A DNA stretch of 64,000 nt from Methylobacillus caricis (GCF_020532705.1 NZ_JAJAVD010000003.1:62001-126000), one strand, 5' to 3'; counted from the stretch's first letter, positions 43,680 to 53,540 are shown. A program made the numbers and translations. Notes: generated by a model not told the origin, from the sequence alone.

Positions 43680-44678
43680 TTAGGCGATGCGCTGGAAACG
43701 CCCTCCCGGTAGAGAGGTTACTTGATTTTCCAACTCCAGCACCAACAGCATGGCGGAAAGCCGATCACTCGTCAAGCCGCTTCGCTCAACCAATATATCC
43801 ATACTGACCGGATCATAACCCATGGCCTCAAGCAATGGGCTTTCTTCACTGCGCTCTGCTTGGCTGCTGAATTGAGTGAGGCTGTGAACATGCAGTTCTT
43901 CAAGGATATCCTTGGTGTGGTCAACTAGCTTTGCCCCTTGCTTGATCAACTGGTGACAGCCTTTGGACAAAGGGGAGTGTATGGAGCCGGGAATGGCAAA
44001 TACCTCGCGTCCTTGTTCTGCCGCCAGCCTTGCCGTGATGAGGGAGCCGCTTTGGACATTTGCCTCCACCACTAGGCAACCGCGGCTGAGGCCGCTGATA
44101 ATGCGGTTCCTGCGCGGGAAATTCTGGGGTTTTGAAGGCGTGCCCAGGGCAAACTCGGAAATAATCAGGCCATGCTGCGCGATCTGGTGCGCTAGGTCTC
44201 TATGCCTGGCCGGATACACGATATCAAGCCCGGTGCCAACTACGGCGATAGTCTTGCCACCGGTCCTAAGTGCGCCGCGATGTGCTGCACCATCTATGCC
44301 AAGCGCCATGCCGCTGATAATGCATAAGCCATGCTGGCTGAGCGATGCAGAGAACTCTTCTGCATTCTTTTCACCTTGTGGACTTGCGTTGCGGCTGCCA
44401 ACCACGGCAATTGCTGGCATATGAAGCAGTGATAGATCCCCTTTTGCATAGAGCAGGGCAGGTGGATCGGGAATTTCCAGAAGTGCTTGAGGATAGCTGG
44501 AGTCTGCCAGTGTCAGCAGGTGGTTTCCGGGCTGCTGCAGCCATTCCAGGGTGCTGGTGCAGGCTTCAATGTCTGGTCCGGTGCTGATGTGTTGCGCGAT
44601 TTTTTCGCTGACAATATCATGCAGGCGTTTGAGTGATGCCGCGTAAATGCTGGCAGGGGTTCCGAATGCGGCCAGCAA
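43680..44678 (-). CDS. dprA: DNA processing protein DprA
   Basis: Loads RecA on incoming single-stranded DNA in natural transformation. The Rossmann-like domain is clear: IAVVGSRNASPQGEKNAEEF, GLCIISGMALGIDGAAHRGA, TIAVVGTGLDIVYPARHRDL, FPRRNRIISGLSRGCLVVEA, and a C-terminal winged helix (MDILVERSGLTSDRLSAMLL). The first usual start codon is TTG 44678, but family-like sequence continues upstream (NQEAALWISLSRIPGLGSQT), reaching to about 44765 with no ATG, GTG or TTG. The true start may be a rare codon such as ATA at 44765, overlapping the LysM stop. Coordinates given are conservative. Confidence 0.9.
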   Translation of the reverse strand: MLAAFGTPASIYAASLKRLHDIVSEKIAQHISTGPDIEACTSTLEWLQQPGNHLLTLADSSYPQALLEIPDPPALLYAKGDLSLLHMPAIAVVGSRNASPQGEKNAEEFSASLSQHGLCIISGMALGIDGAAHRGALRTGGKTIAVVGTGLDIVYPARHRDLAHQIAQHGLIISEFALGTPSKPQNFPRRNRIISGLSRGCLVVEANVQSGSLITARLAAEQGREVFAIPGSIHSPLSKGCHQLIKQGAKLVDHTKDILEELHVHSLTQFSSQAERSEESPLLEAMGYDPVSMDILVERSGLTSDRLSAMLLVLELENQVTSLPGGRFQRIA

Positions 44679-44761
44679 CTGGCAGAGCGTCTGGCTGCCC
44701 AGGCCGGGAATCCGGCTTAGGCTGATCCAGAGAGCTGCTTCCTGGTTGTCTGCCGTGCTGC

Positions 44762-45823
44762 TTATGGCGTCTCCACAATATCGAGAACATTGACTGGTTC
44801 GGTTGCCTGCATGATCAATGCATAGGAAACCTTGTCAAAGGTACGGAACACCATGGCCAATCCGATTCGCTCACTGGGAAGCTTGATGTTTTCAGGTTCG
44901 GCGGAGGCATCCTTGTTTTTCTTGTCATACTTGGGGTTCTTGATCACGCGCCCGGTTCGGTTGATGGCCAGTACGTGACCTTTTTCCAGGCTGTCAGTTT
45001 CCCCGCGGCTGATGGCAATGATAGTGTTTTTCCCAGCTTCGGCGACTCCGCCATAAATCGACAGGATGCGACCTTTGACTTCAGTTTCAGGGGCACGTGG
45101 GATAAAGTTGGTTTGAGGATTGTCTGGGGCTGCCACCAATTTGTCGTTGGCAAAAATTTCTTCTTTGGCGCTGACGATGGTGCCACTGGCAGGTTCACCA
45201 TATTTGGTAATCCGTGCATCGCCGAGATAGATGGCTTCTGTGCCCAGAACCGCCTTGGTTTCAGGATCCACATAAGTCTTTCCTGGGCGGTAGATGTTCC
45301 ACAATACACTTTCGCCCTCTGCGATTTTGTCCACGTAGACTCGTGCACCTGGGCTGAGTACTACCCGGTTTTCAGGGCCTGCAATGATACTAGGTGCGTC
45401 TTTCAGGGCTTCGCTCTCGATGATGAGGGGCTGGCTGAGAAATGGCGTGATGATGTTAGGGGAAATGGTCGGGATGGCTTCCCCTTCCAGGTTCTCGGTA
45501 CGGATGCCTGGTTCCAGAGTCAAGGTCTGGCTAGCAATGGTTTCACGCAGCAGGCGCAGTTCCGGGGAGCCGCTGCTGGTATCCAGCACCACCACGTCAC
45601 CAGGATATATCCAGTGGGGGTTCTTGATCTGGTCTTGGTTCATTTTCCAGACCTTGGGCCATTGCCATGGGTCCTTGAGGAAGCGACCGGAGATTCCCCA
45701 GAGGGTGTCTCCCTTGACGACGACATAACGGTCTGGGTGATGGTCCTGTAGCTTCACTTCGTCGGCCATGGCTGGCAAAATCAGGCAACAAAGCAACAGC
45801 GGCGTTATAATGCGTCTATACAT
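44762..45823 (-). CDS. LysM-domain cell wall protein
   Basis: A 353-residue exported protein. ATG 45823 is used, giving a signal peptide (MYRRIITPLLLCCLILPAMA), with AAGG 8 bases upstream. A LysM domain follows directly: RYVVVKGDTLWGISGRFLKD, then WPKVWKMNQDQIKNPHWIYP and GDVVVLD. The remaining 250 residues form a beta-rich region typical of the LysM proteins encoded beside dprA (also called YgaU/TagX-like, function unknown). It is divergent from def with 94 bases between. Confidence 0.9.
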   Translation of the reverse strand: MYRRIITPLLLCCLILPAMADEVKLQDHHPDRYVVVKGDTLWGISGRFLKDPWQWPKVWKMNQDQIKNPHWIYPGDVVVLDTSSGSPELRLLRETIASQTLTLEPGIRTENLEGEAIPTISPNIITPFLSQPLIIESEALKDAPSIIAGPENRVVLSPGARVYVDKIAEGESVLWNIYRPGKTYVDPETKAVLGTEAIYLGDARITKYGEPASGTIVSAKEEIFANDKLVAAPDNPQTNFIPRAPETEVKGRILSIYGGVAEAGKNTIIAISRGETDSLEKGHVLAINRTGRVIKNPKYDKKNKDASAEPENIKLPSERIGLAMVFRTFDKVSYALIMQATEPVNVLDIVETP

Positions 45824-45917
45824 AAGGGTAACCTTAGCCGGTGGGCGCAGATTTAATATTAATATTCTGTAACTTGCACTGGATTCTGCATTTAATCTAT
45901 TAAACAATCAAGCTTTT

Positions 45918-46421
45918 ATGGCAATTTTAGACATTCTGATTTACCCAGATCCCCGCCTGTACAAGGTGGCCAAGCCTGTGGATGACGTTAATGATGACAT
46001 CCGACGGTTGGTACGTGACATGGCAGACACCATGTATGATGCGCCGGGCATTGGTCTCGCCGCCACACAGGTGGATGTACACAAGCAGGTGATCGTCATG
46101 GACTTGTCCGAGGACAAAAGTGAGCTCAGGGTCTTTATTAACCCCAAGATACTCAGCAGCTGCGGCACCCAGGATTATGAGGAAGGCTGCCTCTCAGTGC
46201 CGGGGGTTTACGATACCGTGACGCGTGCGGAGAAGGTCACAGTGGAGGCCTTGGATGAGCATGGCAAGCGATTCACCCTGGAGGCAGAGGGTCTGCTGGC
46301 AGTGTGCATACAACATGAAATTGATCATTTGCTCGGCAAGGTGTTTGTAGAATACCTATCGCCCCTTAAACAGAACCGCATCAGGAACAAGCTGAAAAAG
46401 CGTCAGCGTGAGCGGGTCTGA
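45918..46421 (+). CDS. def: Peptide deformylase
   Basis: Removes the formyl group from nascent proteins. The 167-residue metalloenzyme has all three motifs: [31 protein letters not shown], and [14 protein letters not shown] (HExxH metal site). fmt, which adds the formyl group to initiator tRNA, follows 28 bases later in the standard def-fmt order. Confidence 0.97.
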   Translation: MAILDILIYPDPRLYKVAKPVDDVNDDIRRLVRDMADTMYDAPGIGLAATQVDVHKQVIVMDLSEDKSELRVFINPKILSSCGTQDYEEGCLSVPGVYDTVTRAEKVTVEALDEHGKRFTLEAEGLLAVCIQHEIDHLLGKVFVEYLSPLKQNRIRNKLKKRQRERV

Positions 46422-46449
46422 GCAACGCTGTTGAAGCAAAGATACCCCT

Positions 46450-47376
46450 ATGAAAATCATATTTGCCGGTACCCCGGAGTTTGCGGTGTCCGCTCTGGAT
46501 GCATTGATTGCATCATCCCATGAAGTCAGCCTGGTGCTGACTCAGCCTGACAGGCCAGCCGGGCGTGGCATGAAATTGAGGCCCAGTCCCGTCAAGGAGC
46601 TGGCCCTGCGGCACGGGATAGCAGTCTTCCAACCCGAAACCTTGAAAAATGAAGATGTGCAGGCGCGAATTGCTGCAGAAAATGCAGATGCAATGGTGGT
46701 GGCCGCCTATGGGTTGATTATTCCGACCAGCGTACTTGGCATGCCTCTCCATGGTTGTTTCAATATTCATGCGTCCCTACTGCCGCGCTGGCGTGGTGCT
46801 GCGCCTATTCAACGTTCATTACTGGCAGGTGACAGTGAGACTGGCGTGACCATTATGGAAGTTGTCCCGGCACTGGATGCAGGAGCCATGATCTCGCGTG
46901 GTGTGCTGCCCATTACCGAGAGCGACACAGCCCAAACCCTGCATGATGGCTTGGCCACTATTGGTGCGACGCTGATGGTGCAGGCGATGGATCAGCTGCA
47001 GTCCAATGGCCGTTTGGCTGCAGTGCCGCAGGATGAGTCACTGGTGACCTATGCAGAAAAACTGAGCAAGGCAGAGGCCGCCATTGACTGGGATCAAAGC
47101 GCGGAAATGCTTTCACGCCAGGTGCGCGCGTTCAATCCATTCCCGGTAGCACAGAGCCTGCTGCATGGTGAAGTCTGCAGGATATGGATGGCCCATGCTT
47201 TGCCCGGTCGTGCATCACCAGGGGAGATCGTGGCGGTGGGTGACGGCATCACAGTTGGTTGTGGTAGTGGATTGCTCAGGATTGATGAGTTGCAGATGCC
47301 GGGAGGCAAGCGCCTGAAAGCCAGGGATTTCCTGGCGGGCCGTATTTTGAGCATAGGTGAACGGTTTGGTGTTTAA
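46450..47376 (+). CDS. fmt: Methionyl-tRNA formyltransferase
   Basis: Formylates Met-tRNA(fMet) with 10-formyl-THF. The 308-residue protein has MKIIFAGTPEFAVSALDALI, LVLTQPDRPAGRGMKLRPSP, and the active-site segment GCFNIHASLLPRWRGAAPIQ. The C-terminal OB-like domain has RLKARDFLAG. Same operon as def. Confidence 0.97.
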   Translation: MKIIFAGTPEFAVSALDALIASSHEVSLVLTQPDRPAGRGMKLRPSPVKELALRHGIAVFQPETLKNEDVQARIAAENADAMVVAAYGLIIPTSVLGMPLHGCFNIHASLLPRWRGAAPIQRSLLAGDSETGVTIMEVVPALDAGAMISRGVLPITESDTAQTLHDGLATIGATLMVQAMDQLQSNGRLAAVPQDESLVTYAEKLSKAEAAIDWDQSAEMLSRQVRAFNPFPVAQSLLHGEVCRIWMAHALPGRASPGEIVAVGDGITVGCGSGLLRIDELQMPGGKRLKARDFLAGRILSIGERFGV

Positions 47377-47402
47377 GCGTTTGGTGCGCAATCTTTGCCG
47401 GA

Positions 47403-47430
47403 CTTGAAATTTTCTATTTAGGCACTATCT
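47403..47430 (+). promoter_or_regulatory. Possible sigma32 heat-shock promoter of htpX
   Basis: CTTGAAA (47403-47409) matches the sigma32 -35 perfectly. CACTATCT (47423-47430) agrees with the CCCCATNT -10 at most positions, after a 13-base spacer. It lies 38 bases ahead of the htpX start. E. coli htpX is heat-shock induced. Confidence 0.5.
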
Positions 47431-47467
47431 AAGTAGGGAATAATTAACCGTATTAAGTGAGGGGCAC

Positions 47468-48307
47468 ATGGTAGGTAATTGGTTGAAAACATCCATCCTG
47501 ATGGCAGGGATCGTCGTGCTCTTCGGGACGGTCGGGGCTGCGCTTGGTGGTGCTGGCGGCATGATGATTGCGCTGCTCCTGGCTGCCGCAATGAATGTGT
47601 ATGCTTACTGGTTCTCTGACAAGGCTGTGCTGAAGATGTACAACGCAAGGGAAGTGGATGCCAGCAGCGCCCCAGAGTTTTACAACATGGTGAAAGAGCT
47701 GGCACAGAACGCCCAGCTGCCCATGCCCAAGGTTTATATTATTGATGAGGCACAGCCGAACGCATTTGCTACCGGGCGTGATCCCGAGCATGCCGCAGTG
47801 GCTGCCACCACGGGCATAATGCGCATACTGAGCCAGCGTGAGCTGCGAGGGGTGATGGCGCATGAGTTGGCACACGTGAAGCACCGGGATACGCTGATTT
47901 CGACAATTTCTGCCACGGTTGCCGGGGCCATCTCATCGATTGCGCAATTTGGCATGCTGTTTTCCCATGGGAGGGATCGCGGTGTGCATCCTGCCGTGGC
48001 AATACTGATCATGATCATGGCGCCGATTGCGGCCATGCTGATTCAGATGGCGATCTCCCGTGCGCGCGAATTTGAAGCCGACCGTGCAGGCGCCGAGATT
48101 TCCCGTGACCCGACAGCGCTTGCTGCGGCATTGAAGAAGATACACAGTTATGCGCACCAGATTCCCATGGAGACCGCCGAGCAACATCCCGAGACAGCCC
48201 AGATGATGATCATCAATCCCTTGTCGACTGATGGGATCAAGGGATTGTTCAGTACCCATCCCAACACAGAGGAACGTATTTCCCGCTTGATGGCGATGGC
48301 GAGCTGA
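47468..48307 (+). CDS. htpX: Membrane metalloprotease HtpX
   Basis: Inner-membrane quality-control protease. The 279-residue protein has two N-terminal membrane segments ([20 protein letters not shown] and [20 protein letters not shown]), the zinc motif [20 protein letters not shown] (HELAH), two further membrane segments, and the third ligand in [14 protein letters not shown] is GAGGGG. A heat-shock-type promoter is seen upstream. rsmB starts 4 bases after the stop. Confidence 0.95.
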   Translation: MVGNWLKTSILMAGIVVLFGTVGAALGGAGGMMIALLLAAAMNVYAYWFSDKAVLKMYNAREVDASSAPEFYNMVKELAQNAQLPMPKVYIIDEAQPNAFATGRDPEHAAVAATTGIMRILSQRELRGVMAHELAHVKHRDTLISTISATVAGAISSIAQFGMLFSHGRDRGVHPAVAILIMIMAPIAAMLIQMAISRAREFEADRAGAEISRDPTALAAALKKIHSYAHQIPMETAEQHPETAQMMIINPLSTDGIKGLFSTHPNTEERISRLMAMAS

Positions 48308-48311
48308 TCCC

Positions 48312-49589
48312 GTGCATATATCGCAGCAGCTTGCCGCGCAAGCAGTCGGACAGGTGCTGGCCGGACGTAATCTTTCCATTGTGCTGGAAGATGCTTTTCG
48401 CAGACACCATGCTATCACCCCACAGCAGCGTGCCGTAGCGCAGGATTTGAGCTACGGCACGTTACGTTTTTACGGCCGTTTGCAGGCCGTACTCGATATG
48501 CTGTTACAAAAGCCGCTGACGGACGAGTATATTCACCACCTGTTATTGGTGGCCTTGTATCAGCTTTCATTTGACCGTGCAGCTTCTCATACTGTAGTGA
48601 ATCAGGCAGTGCTGGCTGCGGCCAAGAGCAAGAAATCATGGGCCAAGGGCCTGGTCAATGCGGTATTGCGCAATTTCCTGCGTCAGCAGTCCGAGCTTGA
48701 GGGTCGTCTGCAAGGCAATGAGCTTGCCCTTTATTCTTATCCCGGATGGTGGATCAGCAAGCTGAGGCAGCAATATCCTCAACATTGGCAAGCCATGCTG
48801 GAAGCTGGCAACCAGCATCCTCCGATGACGCTGCGTGTGAATCGCCGCCATGGCAATGCAAGCGGATATCTTGAGGAGCTGCACGGTGCTGGCCTGTCTG
48901 CGACATTGTTGAGTGAAGAGGCTGTGGTGCTTGAGCAGCCGACGCCTGTGGGCCGCATACCAGGATTTAGCGAGGGACGAGTTTCGGTCCAGGATTTTGG
49001 TGCGCAGCTTGCTGCACTAGAGCTTGATGTGAGTGATGGCATGCGTGTACTGGACGCCTGCTGCGCGCCCGGCGGCAAGACAGGACATGTGCTGGAGCTT
49101 GCTGATGTCTCCATGACGGCCATCGATCATGATCCACAGCGCTTGCAGCGAGTACGGGAAAACCTGGACAGGCTGCACCTTCAGGCTGATTTGATTACAG
49201 GGGATGCGGCTACGCCTGACAACTGGTGGAATGGGGTGCCGTATGACCGCATTCTTGCCGATGTTCCTTGCACCGCTTCCGGTATTGTGCGCCGTCATGT
49301 GGATATCAAGTGGCTGAGGCGAGAGCAGGATATTGCTTCCTTTACCAGGCAACAAGCCGTTATCTTGCAGGGTTTGTGGCGGTTGCTGGCAAAGGGTGGT
49401 AAATTGCTTTATGTGACATGTTCGGTTTTTCATGAAGAAAACCAGCAGCAAATCGATCAGTTTCTGCATACTCAGGCAGATGCCAGACTGCTACCCTACA
49501 GGCATGCACAGCTGGAATTAACCAAAGGACAACTTTACCCCGGTAAGGAACATGACGGCTTCTTTTATGCTTTGCTGCAAAAGGTTTAG
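48312..49589 (+). CDS. rsmB: 16S rRNA (cytosine(967)-C(5))-methyltransferase
   Basis: Methylates C967 of 16S rRNA. The 425-residue protein starts at GTG 48312. The N-terminal NusB-like domain is seen in QQLAAQAVGQVLAGRNL and HTVVNQAVLAAAKSKKSWAK. The methyltransferase part has VSVQDFGAQLAALELDVSDG, VLDACCAPGGKTGHVLELAD (SAM site), ILADVPCTASGIVRRHVDIK (catalytic Cys), and LLYVTCSVFHEENQQQID. The 3' end overlaps the DUF4390 gene by 38 bases. Confidence 0.96.
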   Translation: MHISQQLAAQAVGQVLAGRNLSIVLEDAFRRHHAITPQQRAVAQDLSYGTLRFYGRLQAVLDMLLQKPLTDEYIHHLLLVALYQLSFDRAASHTVVNQAVLAAAKSKKSWAKGLVNAVLRNFLRQQSELEGRLQGNELALYSYPGWWISKLRQQYPQHWQAMLEAGNQHPPMTLRVNRRHGNASGYLEELHGAGLSATLLSEEAVVLEQPTPVGRIPGFSEGRVSVQDFGAQLAALELDVSDGMRVLDACCAPGGKTGHVLELADVSMTAIDHDPQRLQRVRENLDRLHLQADLITGDAATPDNWWNGVPYDRILADVPCTASGIVRRHVDIKWLRREQDIASFTRQQAVILQGLWRLLAKGGKLLYVTCSVFHEENQQQIDQFLHTQADARLLPYRHAQLELTKGQLYPGKEHDGFFYALLQKV

Positions 49590-50133
49590 CTTATTTGCAT
49601 TGCTCTGCCTCGGGTTGGCCTCAATTGCAGTATGGGCCGGTCAAAGCAGTTTGCAGATCAAGTCTGCCGAATTGTTGCCGATTGAAGAGGCCTATTTGCT
49701 GGACGCCGATTTTGAGCTGACTCTCAGTCCTGCGGTGGAAGACGCGGTCAACAAAGGCATGCCGCTGAATTTTTTGGTGGAGTTCCAGGTGGTTTCTCCG
49801 CGTCGTTACTGGTTTGATGATGAGATTGTCAGCTTGACCAGTAAAGTTTCCTTGAGTTATCACGCCCTGTCGCGCCAGTATCTGGTGAATCGGGATGGGC
49901 ACCAGTTGTCGTTCACCAGTATTCAGGAGGCCAAGGAAGAGCTGTCCAGTATCAAGGGATGGCAAGTCCTGGAAAAAGACCTGCTGAAAAAGGAAGAGGC
50001 TTATCAGGCTGCAGTGCGTATGCGCCTTGACCAGTCCAAACTGCCCAAGGCTTTGCAGGTGGATACCCTGAGCTCGGAAGACTGGAACATGATTTCCGAG
50101 CGTTTCCGCTGGACACCTGTACTCGGTAACTAA
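49552..50133 (+). CDS. DUF4390 family exported protein
   Basis: A 193-residue protein with a signal peptide (FSLFALLCLGLASIAVWA) and SD AAGGAA just ahead of ATG 49552. The mature part has ELLPIEEAYLLDADFELTLS, NKGMPLNFLVEFQVVSPRRY and WRTPVL-like RFRWTPVLGN at the end, all typical of DUF4390. The family is coded between rsmB and the ntrYX-like kinase pair in betaproteobacteria. Function unknown, perhaps linked to the kinase's periplasmic input. Its stop codon is next to the ntrY start. Confidence 0.88.
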   Translation: MTASFMLCCKRFSLFALLCLGLASIAVWAGQSSLQIKSAELLPIEEAYLLDADFELTLSPAVEDAVNKGMPLNFLVEFQVVSPRRYWFDDEIVSLTSKVSLSYHALSRQYLVNRDGHQLSFTSIQEAKEELSSIKGWQVLEKDLLKKEEAYQAAVRMRLDQSKLPKALQVDTLSSEDWNMISERFRWTPVLGN

Positions 50134-52260
50134 ATGAAATACATTGTTTTTATCAGTGCGGCGCTGGGTGCAGTATTGCTGTACCTACTTTCGCATGCCA
50201 GCACGCCAACAGCAGCATCCGGGAGTTATTACACGGTCTTGCTGGTGTTGAATGTTGCACTGGCACTGGTTTTGATAGTGCTGATTGGTGTCCAGCTCTG
50301 GCGGCTTTACCGTCAGATGCGCAACAGCGTCATGGGAAGCCGCCTGACATTGCGGCTGCTGGGGGGATTTGCCCTGATGGCGGTGATTCCCGGAGTCGTG
50401 GTATATGCGGTATCTGTCAATTTCCTGACCCGCTCCATTGAGTCATGGTTCAACGTCAAGGTGGAAGCTGCGCTTGAAGGAGGGCTCCGGCTAGGGCAGA
50501 GTGCGCTGGATATCATGCTGTCAGACCTAGAAGACAAGGGCGAGACAATGGCATTGTCACTGGCTTTTCAACCAGGCAATGCTCATTTGAGTGTGCTGAA
50601 TGACCTGCGTGAAAAAAGTGGCGTACGGGATGCTGTGCTGCTGACATTGCAGGGACGCATATTGGCTTTTTCCAGCAGTGATCCTTCCAGCTTTCTGCCG
50701 GAGCTGCCCAGCGTGCCGCAATTGAGACAAGGGCGTCAGCATGTCTATGGCGTCATTGAGCCCATACTGGGCAAAGGTCTTTATCTGCGGGTGCTGGCTC
50801 CCGTCACGATGACGGATATGGCTGGTGAAACGCGCATATTGCAATTGTTGCAACCTGTGCCCAAGAGTCTATCCGCCACGGCGGAAGCCGTGCAGGATGT
50901 CTATGAGGATTACCAGGAGCTTTCATTCAGTCGCGAATCGCTGAAAGAGGTATTTGCGCTGACACTGACGCTGGTCCTGATGCTGGCCATGTTGTCATCC
51001 ATTGCGATTGCTTTTGTCCTGAGCCGGCGACTTTCTGCGCCCCTGGGCATACTGGCAGAGGGGACACGCGCGATTGAACGTGGCGATTACAGCATTTCCC
51101 TGCCTGCTCATGGCAAGGATGAGCTGGGCATTCTGGTGCAATCCTTTAACAGCATGACGCGACAGCTGAATGATGCCACCCAGGCCGCTGACCGTAACAG
51201 AGCCAGGCTGGAAGCAGCTCGCGGATACCTTGAAACCATATTGGCGCACTTGTCTTCCGGCGTGCTGGTGCTTGGTGAGCATGGTCAATTGCGCACATTC
51301 AATTATGCCGCTTCGCATATCCTGGGTGTACGCCTGGACGAGCAAACCGTGAACCAGCCGCTGGATATGCTGGCACACCAGCAGGCAACACTGGCGGGCT
51401 TCGTCAATCGCATCCAGGTCTATTTCAAGGCAGATGCGTCCGGCGAGTGGCAGGAACAGATGGAGGTCAACACGACGCAAGGCAAGCAGGTATTGCTGGT
51501 GCGCGGCACACGCTTGCCTGATGGCCCCGATGGTGGTTTTGTCGTGGTGTTTGATGACATTACCCAAATGGCCCAAGCCCAGCGCGATGCCGCCTGGGCT
51601 GAAGTGGCGCGACGACTGGCCCATGAAATCAAGAACCCGCTGACACCTATCCAGCTTTCTGCAGAACGCCTGGAGCATAAATTGGCTTCCAAGCTGGATA
51701 CGAGCGATGCCGAAATGTTGAGCCGTGCCACGGCAACTATTGTGAACCAGGTGAACGCGATGAAAACCATGGTGAATGAGTTCAGCGAGTATGCACGTTC
51801 ACCCGCCTTGAACCTGGGCATTGTTGACCTCAATCAATTGATTGAGGATGTGCTGGCGCTTTATGAGGCAGGCAATGTGGAGATCAGGCTGGATATGGCA
51901 CCGGATATGCCCAAGGTGCAAGGCGATGCGACCATGTTGCGCCAGGTGCTGCACAACCTGCTGCAAAATGCACAGGATGCGTTGGTGGACGCCAGTGATC
52001 CGACAATTACTATTGCCTGTTCTGTGGTGGATGATCGGGTCAAGTTGTGTGTCAAGGACAATGGAGACGGGTTCCCCATGGAAATCCTCTCGCATGCCTT
52101 TGAGCCTTACATGACGACCAAGCGCCATGGCACAGGTCTCGGGCTGGCAATCGTCAAGAAAATCATTGAAGAACATAAAGGCAATATCAAGGTTGAAAAC
52201 CTTGAACAGGGTGGTGCAATTGTCACCGTTACCATACCAATAGCGGAGCGTAAGCAATGA
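50134..52260 (+). CDS. ntrY: NtrY-like membrane sensor histidine kinase
   Basis: A 708-residue sensor kinase. Membrane segments near the N terminus (YIVFISAALGAVLLYLLSHA, YTVLLVLNVALALVLIVLIG, LRLLGGFALMAVIPGVVVYA) are followed by a periplasmic region of about 150 residues, then a further membrane segment and a HAMP domain (RRLSAPLGILAEGTRAIERG). A PAS domain and the H-box VARRLAHEIKNPLTPIQLSA (His about 495) follow, with ATPase motifs VLHNLLQNAQDAL, VKDNGDGFP and GTGLGLAIVKKI. It pairs with the overlapping response regulator. NtrY-type kinases have been linked to nitrogen and redox or envelope control. Confidence 0.93.
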   Translation: MKYIVFISAALGAVLLYLLSHASTPTAASGSYYTVLLVLNVALALVLIVLIGVQLWRLYRQMRNSVMGSRLTLRLLGGFALMAVIPGVVVYAVSVNFLTRSIESWFNVKVEAALEGGLRLGQSALDIMLSDLEDKGETMALSLAFQPGNAHLSVLNDLREKSGVRDAVLLTLQGRILAFSSSDPSSFLPELPSVPQLRQGRQHVYGVIEPILGKGLYLRVLAPVTMTDMAGETRILQLLQPVPKSLSATAEAVQDVYEDYQELSFSRESLKEVFALTLTLVLMLAMLSSIAIAFVLSRRLSAPLGILAEGTRAIERGDYSISLPAHGKDELGILVQSFNSMTRQLNDATQAADRNRARLEAARGYLETILAHLSSGVLVLGEHGQLRTFNYAASHILGVRLDEQTVNQPLDMLAHQQATLAGFVNRIQVYFKADASGEWQEQMEVNTTQGKQVLLVRGTRLPDGPDGGFVVVFDDITQMAQAQRDAAWAEVARRLAHEIKNPLTPIQLSAERLEHKLASKLDTSDAEMLSRATATIVNQVNAMKTMVNEFSEYARSPALNLGIVDLNQLIEDVLALYEAGNVEIRLDMAPDMPKVQGDATMLRQVLHNLLQNAQDALVDASDPTITIACSVVDDRVKLCVKDNGDGFPMEILSHAFEPYMTTKRHGTGLGLAIVKKIIEEHKGNIKVENLEQGGAIVTVTIPIAERKQ

Positions 52261-53540
52261 CGGCAAGGCAGGTCCTAGTTGTGGATGACGAAATCGGCAT
52301 CCGTGAGTTGTTAAGGGATATTTTGCAGGATGAGGGCTACCAGGTGCGGCTTGCAGAAAATGCAGCCGAAGCACGCAATTGGCGCCAGCAGGCACGCCCG
52401 GACCTGGTATTGCTGGATATATGGATGCCTGACTGTGATGGCATCAGCCTGCTGAAAGAGTGGGGCAATGCCGGCTTGCTGACAATGCCGGTGGTCATGA
52501 TGTCGGGCCATGGCACTATCGATACTGCCGTCGAGGCTACCCGCATAGGCGCGTTCGATTTCCTGGAAAAACCCATTGCATTGCAGAAGCTGCTGAAGAC
52601 GGTCAATGCGGCGCTCAAGCATGGTGAACAGTTGCCACGCTCCGATATCAATCTCTTCAATCTTGGCAAAAGTGCAGTCATTACAGAATTGCGCCAGCGG
52701 CTGGAGCAGGTTGCTCTGTTGAACAGCGCCCTGCTGATCATTGGGGCAAAAGGCAGTGGTGTCGAGCTTTGTGCCCGTTTTCTCCATCAACCGGGTACGC
52801 CTTGGTCAGTGGTGACCGAAACCGAGCGTCTGGCGATTGCGCCACTGGAACTGTTGGAGCATGCGACGGATGGCGTGGTGTTTGTGCCTGAAGTGGCGGA
52901 TCTCAGCAAAACGGAACAAAAGGGCTTGTTGCTCCTGATTGCCAAGGCCGAGAAATATGATGCCAAGGTGATCTGTGGTACGGCGCGGGCATTGCCGCAA
53001 CTGGTACAGGAGGGCAGTTTTGATGGCAGCCTGCTGCAGGCATTGTCGGTTACAACTGTCAGCGTCCCTGCCCTGGAAGATCATCGTGAAGATATTCCTG
53101 ACCTTGCGCGCTCCATGGTGACATTGATGGTGGAGACCGGAGAGACTGCCTATCGCGAGTTTGATATTGCAGCGCTCAATGGTTTACGCAATGCGGATTG
53201 GCCCGGCAACCTGGCTCAGCTGGATAGCGTGATTCGCAATCTGGTGCAGACTTCATTAGGCGAGAAAATCACCCTGGCAGACGTGAACCGTGTGCTTGGC
53301 CAGTTTGCCCAGTTCCATCAAGTCAGCCAGCCGGTTTCCGAGACACCGGGCCAGACTGTTTCATTGGCATTTAACCTTGATCTGCCTTTACGCGAGGCGC
53401 GGGATGAGTTCGAGCGTTTGTATTTTGAGCACCATATTGCAAAAGCGGGCAGCAATATGAGCAAGGTGGCGGAAAATGTACAGTTGGAGCGTACCCATCT
53501 CTACCGCAAGCTCAAGCAGTTGGGTGTCAAGACAAAGTAG
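52257..53540 (+). CDS. ntrX: NtrX-like response regulator with degenerate AAA+ domain
   Basis: A 427-residue regulator overlapping ntrY by 4 bases. The receiver is intact (LVVDDEIGIRELL, LLDIWMPDCDG with the phosphoacceptor Asp, MMSGHG, FLEKP). The central AAA+ domain is degraded: Walker A is IGAKGSGVE, Walker B is VVFVPEVADL and the sigma54-contacting GAFTGA loop is absent. The C-terminal Fis-type helix-turn-helix is present (MSKVAENVQLERTHLYRKLK). It probably binds DNA without activating sigma54. Confidence 0.92.
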   Translation: MTARQVLVVDDEIGIRELLRDILQDEGYQVRLAENAAEARNWRQQARPDLVLLDIWMPDCDGISLLKEWGNAGLLTMPVVMMSGHGTIDTAVEATRIGAFDFLEKPIALQKLLKTVNAALKHGEQLPRSDINLFNLGKSAVITELRQRLEQVALLNSALLIIGAKGSGVELCARFLHQPGTPWSVVTETERLAIAPLELLEHATDGVVFVPEVADLSKTEQKGLLLLIAKAEKYDAKVICGTARALPQLVQEGSFDGSLLQALSVTTVSVPALEDHREDIPDLARSMVTLMVETGETAYREFDIAALNGLRNADWPGNLAQLDSVIRNLVQTSLGEKITLADVNRVLGQFAQFHQVSQPVSETPGQTVSLAFNLDLPLREARDEFERLYFEHHIAKAGSNMSKVAENVQLERTHLYRKLKQLGVKTK

